A stretch of DNA of 61,076 nt from Bryobacteraceae bacterium (GTDB lineage Bacteria > Acidobacteriota > Terriglobia > Bryobacterales > Bryobacteraceae). A model generated the notes under the pieces. The model saw only the letters and a program-made list of their open reading frames with translations, made no database searches and was not told where the DNA came from. Positions 1 through 8,962 of the stretch are shown here, piece by piece. The translations under genes and the position numbers were made by a program. The DNA lies in NCBI GenBank assembly GCA_019748195.1, contig JAIEPW010000107.1, forward strand, positions 1 through 61,076, given 5' to 3'. Numbering within the stretch: the first letter of the stretch is position 1; the number at the start of each line of letters is the position of its first letter.

Positions 1-3000
1 AGTCCGCGATCGGCGCGGCGGAGCAGGCGTCGCCGGCGTACTTCCGGCGGGCTCGCGCCGCCGACCTGGTGCGGCTGTTCGAATCACGATTCCCAGCGTC
101 TCCGCGACGCCCCGTGCTGCGCGCCAAGGTGATGGCGGCCCTGGAGGTGTACGGCGAAACGGACGCCGCCATCGGCATGGGCAGGCAGTTCCTGTCGGAT
201 TTTCCCAACGCTCCGAACCGTGCCGACGTCGCCTGGAAGCTTGCCGAGGCGTATGGCCGCAAGCAGCAGACGCGCGAGGAATTCGCCACCTACGATTCGC
301 TGCTGGCGGAACTGGGGGCGCGCGCGGGTGGAGCTCCCATCGGCGATCCCGCGGCGGCCGCGCCCCGCTCCGCCGACTACGCCCGTGTCTTGGATCGCTA
401 CATCGCGCGGCTGGTCGCGGAGAAGCGCTTGCGCGAGGTCCTGGCTCTTTATCGCCGCGAGATCGATCGCAACCCGTCTGATCCAGGGCTGTATGAGCGC
501 CTGGCCGCCTTCCTCGATCAGAACAAGCTTGGCGCGGAGATCGAAGCCACTTACCGGAGGGCGATGGCGCAGTTCCCCGATCTTTCCTGGAGGCACAAGC
601 TGGCCCGATGGTATCTGCGGCAGAAACAGACCGCCCAGTACACGCAGCTTACACAGGAAGTGGTGAATACGTTCGCGGGTTCCGAACTTGAGAAGTATTT
701 CGGGGAGGTGGTGCAGGATGGCTCGCTAAGCCCGGCCTTGTATCTGCAACTGAATACCTTCGCCGCGCAGAGATTTCCGCACAACCTGACCTTCGTCCGC
801 AATCTGCTCCACGCGTATCGCACCCGCGAGACCGCGAATCCGGCGGCTTACGAGCAGTTGCTCCGCCGCAACTGGATGCATGCCGACGACCTTCGGGTGG
901 ACTTCTTGCGGCTCCTGAGCAGCACCCGCCGGCTGGACGCGGAAATTCAGTCCACGCTCGCCGCCCATCCACTGGCCGGACAGCGGAAATGGGCCGAACT
1001 CGCCGCGCAGAATCCCGCCGCCGCGCGATTTCTGGCGGAAGGCGAAGCCTGGAGATGCCACTTTGAGGACGCAGCCGCGCCGATGCGCGCGGTTTCCGGC
1101 GAATTTCCGGCGTCGCAGGCTCTCGGGGCGCGCGCGGCGGCGATCGAGCGCAGCCTGGCGGCGTTCGATCCCGCCCGCGCCAGCGCCGCCATCGAGATCG
1201 AAATGCGGTTGGCGCGGGCCTTCCCTCGCGATTCCGCCCCGCTTACCCGCGCGGGTGAGATGGAAGCCGAAGGCGAACGCATGGACCGCGCCCGCGAGAT
1301 CTGGGGCCGCATCCCCAGGATCGAACCCGGCAATCCGGATCGCTATCTGGAAACCGCCACCCTTTATTGGGACTACCTGATGTACGACGACGCTCTCCGC
1401 ATGATCGAGGAAGCTCGCAAGTCCCTGTCGCAGCCGGATGTGTTCGCCTACGAAGCGGGCGCGATTCACGAAAACCGTCGCGACTATGACCGGGCGCTGC
1501 GGGAGTATGCGCGGGGGGCGCTGGCCGAGGGCGAAGCGAAGTCGCGGCAGCGCCTGCTTGCCTTGGCCAGCCGGCCGGAGTTGCGCGCCTTGGCGGATCG
1601 CCTGACGGACGCGCTGGTTTCGAGCGCCAATCCCCCGGGAAGTGCGATGGACTTGCGAATCCGGTTCCTGCAGGGTCAGCGTGGTCCGCTGGAGCAATTC
1701 CTGGTGGCGGCTGCCGGCCGCACCACTTCGCTGGACCGGCTTGCGCAGGTCCTGGAAGCCGCGCGCGTGGAAGGCATGCCGCGCGCCGAGCAGGCAGCGC
1801 TGGAACGCCGCCTGAGCCTGCTTCAGGATCCCGTGGAGAAGCTGACCGCGCGTTTCGATCTGGCGCGATTCCTGGAAGGTCAGGGCCGCGTGGCCGAAGG
1901 CGCCGCGATGGTGGACGCCTTGTACCGCGAGCACCCCAAGCTGCTGGGCGTGGTGCGCGGCGCCGTCGATTATCATGCCCGCAATCAGAACTCGAGGCGC
2001 GCCGTCGATTTGCTGGTCAGCGCCGCCGGAGACGCCGCCTCCCCGTTGAAGAATGAGTTCTTAGTGGAGGCGGCGTTGAAGGCCGCGGCCGCCGGAGACG
2101 TGGCGCGGGCGCGCGGCATCCTGACTCCGCTGGCCGATGCCGAGCCGTTCCACGCCGGTTACCTGGCGGCACTGGCCGGCACCTACTCCCAGGCCGGTGA
2201 CGACGCCGGCCTGCGGAGCTTCTACACCCAGCGCCTGGCTGCCTTGCGCGCATCCCAGCTTCCGCCGGCGGAAAGGAACCGGATGGAAGGGTCGCTCCGC
2301 CGAGGGCTGATTCCCGCCATGAACCGGCTGAGCGACTTCCGCTCCGCCGCGGACCAGTACATCGAATTGCTGAAGCTTTTTCCCGAAGACGCGGCGCTGG
2401 CCGAAGAGGCGGCGCTCCATGCCGCGCGGCATCAGCAGCGGGATCGCCTGCTCGCGTCCTTCCGTAGCGCGGCCGTGGAATCGCCCCGCGATATCCGCTG
2501 GCCCATGGTTCTGGCCCGCATCGAAACAGGCCTGGAGGATCTCCCTTCCGCGGCGGCCGACTACCAGCGGGCCCTCGCCGTGCGCCCCGATCGCGCGGAT
2601 CTGGTGCTGGCCAAGGCCCGGATTGAAGAACGCCTGCTGCGTTTCGAGGAGGCGGCCCGCGGATATCGCCAGGCGTGGGAGCTCACCTATCACAACCCCG
2701 AGTGGATGGAGAAATCAGCCGAGCAACTGATGCGTTTGGGCAAGTCCGCCGAAGCCGTCGATGCGTTGCGCCTGGTACACATGGAGAATCGCGCCGATCG
2801 CGGGCCCGCGTACTTCGCGATCGCGGAAGCGCTGGAACGCTGGGGAGCGATCGCGGAGGCGCGCAAGTTCGCTGAAGACGGCCTGCGGCGCACCGCCGAT
2901 GACGACCCCGCCCTGGGACGCGGACTATCACTGCGCGCGAGGCTTGCCGTGCGGCAGCGCGACGCCGCGGCGGCGCTCAGCCGTATTCCGGAGGCCTGGG

Positions 3001-5687
3001 CATGGCAATTGGCCGCCGAAATCGGCAACACGGTCAGAAGCTACTACACTCCGGAGGACAAGACGGCGATCGCCGCGCTGCTGCAGTCGCGCACCCGCAC
3101 CAGCCCGATGGCGGAGTTCGCGGCAGCGGCGGGGCTGCAGGATGTGCATGCGCGGTGGATTCATGCCATGCTCCTTGCCGCCCCGGGCAGCGAGCAGCAG
3201 CAGCCGATGCTGCGGCGGTTGATCGACGTGCAGCAACAGCGCGGCCGCTACGCCGAACTTGCCTCCCAACTGGAGGCACTGTGGAAGGCCTCGCCTCCTG
3301 GCATCCTCCATCGCCTGGTTCTGCTGGGCGAAGCGGGCCGCAACTATGCCATCGCCGGACGTGAGGCGGACGAACTCCGGGTCCTCTCGCTGCGGTATCA
3401 GCAGTCCGGGTTGGAGCCGGAACAGTTGGAGCGCTTCTGCGGCGCCTTGCTCCCGCGCCCCGCCGCGCTCTCCGATCTGCTGGCTCGCAACAACTGGCCG
3501 CAACTGGAAAACCAGCTCGCGGAATGCGCCATCCGGCGCGGCAATTTGGCGGTCAGCCTGGCGGCGATCCAGGCGCGCGGACAGCGGTCCTCGCCTTTGT
3601 GGATCAAGGCCTACACCGCGCTGGCGGGGCTTTATCATGCCAGCGCGGACCCGCGGGTTCGCGCGGCATTCGAAGACGCACTGGGCTCCCCTGTGATTGG
3701 CGAGCGCATCGGCAAGCCGGTCGATCGCGCGCAGGTGCTCGCCGGGAATTCGTGGTTCTATTACGGATCGCGCTTCGGGGATTATCTGAGCCTCCGGAAT
3801 CTGCCGGAAGCGGCGGATTACCGGCCGGCGGAGGTGGAGCAGTCGCCGGGAAGCGCGGCTGCCTACCGCGCGCTGGGCGATGCGTACCGCGACGCGGGCG
3901 ATCCAACGCGCGCCGAACGTGAATATCGCAGCGCGCTGGAGATCGCCGGCGAGGACGCGGCGGTGCGGGACCGGATCGCGTCGATCGCCGCCGCCGCCGG
4001 ACGTCGCGCAGACGCGCTGGCCCAGTGGAAGTCCGCCCTCGCCGCCCTGAACGGGATGCAGGATCAGCGCCGCGTCCCCGCCGATTTCTGGACCACGCTG
4101 TCCGCCGTTATCCAACATGCGGGACGAGCGGGTATGATCCCGGCGCTGCAGCCGGAACTGAACACCGTGCTGGAGAAGTACGTAAGCCGCAACGGTGGAT
4201 ACGAATTTCAGTCGATCGCGGAGGCGATTCTCGCTGCCTCGCCATCGCCGGCCGACGGTGTCGCGCGGCTGGCGGAACTGGGGTCGCTCGCGCCCGCGCC
4301 CGTGCAATTCTACGCGGCGCTACTGCCCGGCGGCACGATCCCGGAAGCGCAGCGGGACGTGATTTACCGCCGGATCGTGGAAGCCGCGTCGCGCCGCGTC
4401 GCGCAGGAGTCCGGTGGAAAGCGCGAAGCCGCGGCCGGCGAGCTTCGCCGCTGGCAACTCGAGCGGCTGCGATTCCTGGTGTCGCGCAAGGACTATGCGG
4501 CCGCGCGAACGCTGCTCGATTCGCTTCCTAAGGAGGCGCGGCAGTTTGCCGGCGAAGAGCTCGAGGTGCTGGAGATCCGAATCGCCGGTGCAACCGGAAC
4601 GCTGCCTCAAGTGCTTCAGCGCCTGGATCGCGAGCCGGACGAGCTTCCACAATATGAAACGCTGCTGCGCGCCGCGTCGGAAATGAAGGCGGATGGTTCC
4701 GCCCCGGCGGCAAGGATACTGCTCCGCTGGGTCTATGACCGGGAACTGGCGAAGCGACGCAACGATGCGTCCGTCTTCCTGGGCGCCGCCGAACTCCGGC
4801 TGGAGGAGAACGATATCGCGGGCGCGACGGGCCTGCTGCGCCGAATGACCATCGTCTCCGAAGAGCCGTTCACCACGCTGGTTTCCGCGGCGGCGCTGCT
4901 GGAGCGCTTCCGGGCGCCCTCGCTCGAGTTCCGGGAAGCGGCGGCGAAGGCGTCTCCCTGGGATGCGGAAGCACGCATGCGCCTGGCCGCGGTGCAGGCC
5001 AACGCAGGCGAGCTGCAGGCGGTCGCCCGGCACGTTCTGGCGCCGTATCCGGCGCGCCAGGCAGCCGCGGATGAATTGCGCAAACTGGGTGCGCCCGCCA
5101 ACGGGCTGGGCAGCGCCGAACTCGACATCATCGCCGGGGGCGCGGCGACGCTGGAAACCGCCGACAAGCCCTATTTCGTGCGGGGCCGCGTGCTGGGCGC
5201 GGAAGGCAAGCCGCCCGAGATCCGCCAGCGCCTGCTTGCGAATGCTTTGGCGAACGCGCCCGACCAGGCAAGTATCCGCATCGCGTTGTTCGAAACCGCC
5301 GCGGCGGCGAAGCGGGACCTGTTCGCGCTTTCCGTGCTCGAGCCGCTGACGCCGCCTTCGATGCGGGAGGACTCCGACTTCAGCGGCGTGCCGCCCGAGA
5401 TGTTCCTGCAGGGCCTCGCGCTGGAGCCTGCCCGGCGGGCGGCGCTGGCCAGCCTGGCCGCCGATATCCGCGCGCGCCAGATGCAGTACCGCGCGGCTGC
5501 CTCCCTGGCGACGCTGTCCGCGGCGCTGGACCCCAGGCCGGCATCGGCCTCGCTCCGGACCCGGAACGCGGCGCGGTACGCGGCGCAAGCGGATCGCGTG
5601 GAAGAGAACCGGCGGCGCGCGCCGGTGGTCACCGGCGGGATCGATCAGGATCGAGTCGTGCGTCCGCGCCTGGGAGGTGGGCAATGA
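1..5687 (+). CDS. giant TPR-repeat protein (5' end outside window)
   Basis: The frame is open to base 3 with no stop, so the gene begins left of the window; the first in-window start-like codon (GTG at 69) is not needed. At least 1,890 residues are present. They are alanine/arginine-rich helical repeats with typical TPR signatures such as A-x-Y-x-x-A-L-x-x-P-D and paired helices throughout, and no enzymatic motif was seen. TPR solenoids are protein-protein scaffolds. The stop overlaps the next ATG by 4 bp (ATGA), so it is the leading visible gene of an operon with a DUF3352-like protein, a PBP-like transpeptidase and a SpoIID protein. This context suggests an envelope-associated scaffold, which is inference. 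Any signal peptide would lie outside the window. Confidence 0.8.
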   Translation, partial: SAIGAAEQASPAYFRRARAADLVRLFESRFPASPRRPVLRAKVMAALEVYGETDAAIGMGRQFLSDFPNAPNRADVAWKLAEAYGRKQQTREEFATYDSLLAELGARAGGAPIGDPAAAAPRSADYARVLDRYIARLVAEKRLREVLALYRREIDRNPSDPGLYERLAAFLDQNKLGAEIEATYRRAMAQFPDLSWRHKLARWYLRQKQTAQYTQLTQEVVNTFAGSELEKYFGEVVQDGSLSPALYLQLNTFAAQRFPHNLTFVRNLLHAYRTRETANPAAYEQLLRRNWMHADDLRVDFLRLLSSTRRLDAEIQSTLAAHPLAGQRKWAELAAQNPAAARFLAEGEAWRCHFEDAAAPMRAVSGEFPASQALGARAAAIERSLAAFDPARASAAIEIEMRLARAFPRDSAPLTRAGEMEAEGERMDRAREIWGRIPRIEPGNPDRYLETATLYWDYLMYDDALRMIEEARKSLSQPDVFAYEAGAIHENRRDYDRALREYARGALAEGEAKSRQRLLALASRPELRALADRLTDALVSSANPPGSAMDLRIRFLQGQRGPLEQFLVAAAGRTTSLDRLAQVLEAARVEGMPRAEQAALERRLSLLQDPVEKLTARFDLARFLEGQGRVAEGAAMVDALYREHPKLLGVVRGAVDYHARNQNSRRAVDLLVSAAGDAASPLKNEFLVEAALKAAAAGDVARARGILTPLADAEPFHAGYLAALAGTYSQAGDDAGLRSFYTQRLAALRASQLPPAERNRMEGSLRRGLIPAMNRLSDFRSAADQYIELLKLFPEDAALAEEAALHAARHQQRDRLLASFRSAAVESPRDIRWPMVLARIETGLEDLPSAAADYQRALAVRPDRADLVLAKARIEERLLRFEEAARGYRQAWELTYHNPEWMEKSAEQLMRLGKSAEAVDALRLVHMENRADRGPAYFAIAEALERWGAIAEARKFAEDGLRRTADDDPALGRGLSLRARLAVRQRDAAAALSRIPEAWAWQLAAEIGNTVRSYYTPEDKTAIAALLQSRTRTSPMAEFAAAAGLQDVHARWIHAMLLAAPGSEQQQPMLRRLIDVQQQRGRYAELASQLEALWKASPPGILHRLVLLGEAGRNYAIAGREADELRVLSLRYQQSGLEPEQLERFCGALLPRPAALSDLLARNNWPQLENQLAECAIRRGNLAVSLAAIQARGQRSSPLWIKAYTALAGLYHASADPRVRAAFEDALGSPVIGERIGKPVDRAQVLAGNSWFYYGSRFGDYLSLRNLPEAADYRPAEVEQSPGSAAAYRALGDAYRDAGDPTRAEREYRSALEIAGEDAAVRDRIASIAAAAGRRADALAQWKSALAALNGMQDQRRVPADFWTTLSAVIQHAGRAGMIPALQPELNTVLEKYVSRNGGYEFQSIAEAILAASPSPADGVARLAELGSLAPAPVQFYAALLPGGTIPEAQRDVIYRRIVEAASRRVAQESGGKREAAAGELRRWQLERLRFLVSRKDYAAARTLLDSLPKEARQFAGEELEVLEIRIAGATGTLPQVLQRLDREPDELPQYETLLRAASEMKADGSAPAARILLRWVYDRELAKRRNDASVFLGAAELRLEENDIAGATGLLRRMTIVSEEPFTTLVSAAALLERFRAPSLEFREAAAKASPWDAEARMRLAAVQANAGELQAVARHVLAPYPARQAAADELRKLGAPANGLGSAELDIIAGGAATLETADKPYFVRGRVLGAEGKPPEIRQRLLANALANAPDQASIRIALFETAAAAKRDLFALSVLEPLTPPSMREDSDFSGVPPEMFLQGLALEPARRAALASLAADIRARQMQYRAAASLATLSAALDPRPASASLRTRNAARYAAQADRVEENRRRAPVVTGGIDQDRVVRPRLGGGQ

Positions 5688-7387
5688 GAAACCGATTCGC
5701 GATTGCGTCCTGCGGATGCGTCCTAACTGCCGCGTTCGCCTGGTGGGCCTTGGCGCAGCCCTCGCCTCCGGCTCTCGTTTCGCTGTTTCCGGCGGGAGCG
5801 TTGTTGTACGTGGAAGCGCGCGATCTCCGCGGGCTGCTGGGCGACTGGAACCGCTCGGTGGAGAAGCGGGAGTGGCTGGGGAGCGCGAACTACCAGGAGT
5901 TTGAGCGCTCGCGCTTGATGCTCCGGCTGCGGGAAGCCCGCGGCGAGTTCGCGGCCGCCGCGGGTTTCACGCCGGACATGGCGATGCTCGAGTCGGCGGC
6001 CGGCGGCGAGTCCGCGCTCGCGGTGTACGACATCGGCAGCCTGCAATTCCTGTACATCACGCGGCTTGCTTCGGCGCGCGCCGCGGAAACGGCGCTGGGC
6101 CGCGCTCGCGCGGCCTTCCAGCCGCGAAAATCGGGCGGCGCGGATTTCTTCGTGAAGACCGATTCGGCCTCGCAGCGAGTGGTGGCGTTCGCCATCATAG
6201 GCGACTTGCTGGTGGCCGCGACGCGGGAGGACCTGGTGGCGAACGCACTGGCCCTGCTCTCCGGAGAATCGAAACCCGCGCTGCCGGGCGAAGCCTGGGC
6301 GGTGGACGTCCTCAAGGCCGCCCCTCCCGGGCAGCGCGACCTTCGGATGATCGCGCACATGGAACGGCTGGTACGCACGCCGCACTTCCGTTCCTACTGG
6401 GCGCCGCGCAACATCACGGAACTGTCCGCGTATCGAGCCGCGGTTTCCGACCTCAAGCGCGAAAGCGGCCGCTGGGTTGAGCATCGCGTGCTTCTGCGGG
6501 CGCAACCCGCTGCCGCGCTCGCGAATCCCGCTCCGCTGGCCAACTTGCTTCCACTCGCGGACCGCGCCGCGGGTTTCTTCGATCTACGCCTCGCGCCCGG
6601 CGCCGAGCAAACCGCGCAGTCGGCGGGGGCCGTTTTCTTCCTCCCGGAAAGAACCGCGAATGAGCCCATGGACTTCGCACCGCCGGAACCCGCCTGGAAC
6701 TTCTCCAAGGGATTCGAATCCGGCCTGGAAACGCGCATCGACGAAGCGCCGCGTGCGCCGGAAGACGATGCTGCCTCCCTCGGGCCGCTACGATCCTTGT
6801 TCGCGGGCAATCCGCCGGCGGCACTGTTGCGCCAGATGACGGCCCGCGGAGAGAACCGCTTGTTTCCGGAGATCGATTCCATGCTCGCGGTGTGGGCTGC
6901 ATCGCCGTGGGACGCGGGCGCGGTGCAATCCGCCTTTGCGGGTGTCGCGCGCGAGTTGTGGAGCGCGGCGGGACAGGGGGCGGCGTGGCGGCCCTCGGCG
7001 ATCTCGCCCAATGTGCTGACCCTCACCGGACTGGGCCGCCTCAATCTCTTCGTCGACGGCCGCCTGCTGATCGTTGCTCACCGGGCGGAGGATATCGCCG
7101 CCGCCATCGCCCGGCGCGGAACCGCGGCGGCAGGTCCATACTCATCGATGTCGTACTACAATCACCGCGGACAACTGGCGGCACTCGACCGCATGGCGCG
7201 GATGATCGACTATCCGATGCTCCCGCCGCCGTCCGGCGATCCGGGGCAATTGACGCCGCCTGCGTTCCTTTCCGGAAACGCCGGCAGCCTTGCGCGCGTC
7301 CTCCGCCGCCTGGAGTCCGTGGAGGCGCAAACCGCGCAGTCCCCAGACGCGGTGTCGCAAACCGTGGAATACCGGTGGACGCCATGA
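5684..7387 (+). CDS. DUF3352-like exported protein
   Basis: The protein has 567 aa. An N-terminal hydrophobic segment (about residues 5-24) ending in a WALAQP-type site looks like a signal peptide, so it is probably periplasmic. The segment after it (P-A-G-A-L-L-Y-V-E-A-R-D-L, about residues 36-48) resembles the opening of DUF3352-type proteins, whose function is unknown. There are no obvious catalytic motifs and the rest is mixed alpha/beta. It overlaps both neighbours by 4 bp (ATGA at 5684 and at 7384), which implies translational coupling in a four-gene operon. The family assignment rests on the N-terminal pattern only. Expression as a protein is well supported by length, codon pattern and overlaps. 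Confidence 0.75.
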   Translation: MRNRFAIASCGCVLTAAFAWWALAQPSPPALVSLFPAGALLYVEARDLRGLLGDWNRSVEKREWLGSANYQEFERSRLMLRLREARGEFAAAAGFTPDMAMLESAAGGESALAVYDIGSLQFLYITRLASARAAETALGRARAAFQPRKSGGADFFVKTDSASQRVVAFAIIGDLLVAATREDLVANALALLSGESKPALPGEAWAVDVLKAAPPGQRDLRMIAHMERLVRTPHFRSYWAPRNITELSAYRAAVSDLKRESGRWVEHRVLLRAQPAAALANPAPLANLLPLADRAAGFFDLRLAPGAEQTAQSAGAVFFLPERTANEPMDFAPPEPAWNFSKGFESGLETRIDEAPRAPEDDAASLGPLRSLFAGNPPAALLRQMTARGENRLFPEIDSMLAVWAASPWDAGAVQSAFAGVARELWSAAGQGAAWRPSAISPNVLTLTGLGRLNLFVDGRLLIVAHRAEDIAAAIARRGTAAAGPYSSMSYYNHRGQLAALDRMARMIDYPMLPPPSGDPGQLTPPAFLSGNAGSLARVLRRLESVEAQTAQSPDAVSQTVEYRWTP

Positions 7388-8151
7388 TCGCGCTGCTGTT
7401 TATCTTCGCCGCTTCGCTGCAGGACGAATCGATCGCGCGGGCGCTGCAACTTCGCTTCCCGGATCGCGACACCAGTTACCTTCTTGCCGGCCTCCCGGAT
7501 CGCAAGCCGATCGCCGCGCGCTGGCCGGACCAAAGCGCACCGGTCCCCGCCGGATCCCTGGTGAAGCCGTTCCTCGTGCTTGCCTACGGTGAAGCGAATG
7601 GCGTGCGTTTCCCCCGCCTGGTCTGTCGCGGCGAGCGGGACCGCTGCTGGCGGCCTTCCGGTCATGGGGTGATCGGCGCCCGCGACGCACTCGCCGGCTC
7701 CTGCAATCATTACTTTCGCGAACTCGCGCGGACCACGCCGGAAGCCGCGCTGAAAACGATCGCCTTGCGCTTCGGGCTGCCCGAGCCGGGGCGCCGCGAT
7801 CCGGACTCCTGGATTGGAGCCGGAGATGCCTGGCGCATCGTTCCAGCGGCGATCGCCGCGGCCTATGCCGAACTCCTGCAGCGCCGGGCCGACCCCGTCG
7901 CGGCCAGTGTGATTGAGGGCATGCGGCTGGCCGCCTCCACGGGAACCGCGCGCGCGATCGGCGGGGGCGCGATCGCGAAGACGGGCACCGCGGCCTGCGT
8001 CCACTCTCCCCGGGACGATGGTGACGGGTTCGCCGTCGCGATGTTCCCCCGGGATCAGCCGCGCTATCTCCTTCTGGTCCGGGTGCATGGAAGGCCAGGC
8101 AGCAAAGCGGCGGAAACCGCCGCCGCCATGATACACATCATCCGCCCGTGA
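7384..8151 (+). CDS. compact penicillin-binding-protein-like transpeptidase domain protein
   Basis: The protein has 255 aa, starting at the ATG that overlaps the previous stop. All three active-site motifs of the serine penicillin-recognising fold are visible in the right order: S58-L-V-K61 (SxxK), S106-C-N108 (SxN) and K199-T-G-T202 (KTG). A short hydrophobic N-terminus (residues 2-12) may be an export signal or anchor. The size fits a bare transpeptidase / class D beta-lactamase-like domain with no PBP dimerisation or PASTA domain. Partners are a SpoIID/LytB protein downstream (GTGA overlap) and a TPR scaffold upstream, so a role in peptidoglycan remodelling is likely. It could be a D,D-peptidase, a transpeptidase or a regulatory pseudoenzyme; sequence alone does not decide. 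Confidence 0.78.
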   Translation: MIALLFIFAASLQDESIARALQLRFPDRDTSYLLAGLPDRKPIAARWPDQSAPVPAGSLVKPFLVLAYGEANGVRFPRLVCRGERDRCWRPSGHGVIGARDALAGSCNHYFRELARTTPEAALKTIALRFGLPEPGRRDPDSWIGAGDAWRIVPAAIAAAYAELLQRRADPVAASVIEGMRLAASTGTARAIGGGAIAKTGTAACVHSPRDDGDGFAVAMFPRDQPRYLLLVRVHGRPGSKAAETAAAMIHIIRP

Positions 8152-8960
8152 AAGCCGCCGCCCACCTGCTATTGCTAGCGGCCAGCGCGGCGGGGGCGGA
8201 GCCGGTGCGGATCCAGGTGCTCGGCTTGTTCCGCTCGCCCCTCGCCGATCTACAGCCCGCTGGCGCCGGACCTTTGATTGTCGAAACGCCCCGCGGCAAC
8301 GTGGTGCTGGAGGGTCGCGCGACGCTGCGGCTTCGAGCAGCGAACGCTCCGGCCGCGCTTCCGCCCGGCTCGCGATTCCGCCTGCGCATCCCCGGCAAGA
8401 TCGATCGCGACTACCACGGCGCGTTGCGCGTCCAAGAGGACGGCGCCGCGCTCGCGCTCGTGGTGGAGATGGAGATCGAGACCGCGGTAGCGAGCGTGGT
8501 GGCCGCCGAGAGCGTCCCCGGCGCTCCGCCCGCCGCTTTGCAGGCGCAAGCGGTGGTCGCCCGCTCGTTCTATCGCGCGCTGCGGGGGCGGCACTCCCGC
8601 GCTGACTTCTGTGACACCACGCATTGCCAGTTCCTGCGGCATCCGCCGCGGGCCGGCAGCCCGGCGCGGGATGCCGCGCTTTCCACGCGAGGCCTGACAC
8701 TCGAGTATCGCGGCCGGGCGATCGAGGCGTTCTTCTCCTCCCGCTGTGGAGGCCGCACTCGCGCTTTGGCCGAGGCCGGTTGGGCGATCTCGGCTTATCC
8801 GTATTTCGCCGTGGAATGCGCCAGTTGCCGCCGGGATCGCCGTCCCGCGCAAGGCCATCGCGTCGGGCTCTGCCAGCATGGGGCGGCCGCGATGGCGCGC
8901 GGCGGAGCCGGCTTCCGCCAGATCCTGGCGCACTACTTCCCCGGCGCCGAAGTCCGCTGA
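8148..8960 (+). CDS. SpoIID/LytB domain protein
   Basis: The protein has 270 aa with a GTG start inside the GTGA overlap and a signal peptide (residues 1-17, cleavage after A-A-G-A). The SpoIID core is clear: E121 in the V-A-A-E-S-V-P block at the position of the catalytic glutamate, then A-L-Q-A-Q-A-V-V-A-R, then C155-D-T-T-H159-C160 (the metal-binding CxxxHC of the family), a C-G-G-R-T block, and a terminal H-R-V-G-L-C-Q-H-G-A motif matching the family's HGVGMSQYGA. SpoIID proteins cleave denuded glycan strands, and LytB relatives enhance amidases. Outside spore formers the role is cell-wall remodelling. Its stop lies 2 bp from the convergent acetyltransferase gene. Confidence 0.88.
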   Translation: MKAAAHLLLLAASAAGAEPVRIQVLGLFRSPLADLQPAGAGPLIVETPRGNVVLEGRATLRLRAANAPAALPPGSRFRLRIPGKIDRDYHGALRVQEDGAALALVVEMEIETAVASVVAAESVPGAPPAALQAQAVVARSFYRALRGRHSRADFCDTTHCQFLRHPPRAGSPARDAALSTRGLTLEYRGRAIEAFFSSRCGGRTRALAEAGWAISAYPYFAVECASCRRDRRPAQGHRVGLCQHGAAAMARGGAGFRQILAHYFPGAEVR

Positions 8961-8962
8961 AG

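Noticed and set aside
6892-7383. Upstream in-frame extension of the mini-PBP gene
   Set aside because: It lies wholly inside the preceding DUF3352-like gene in another frame; ATG 7384 with the ATGA overlap is a natural start.
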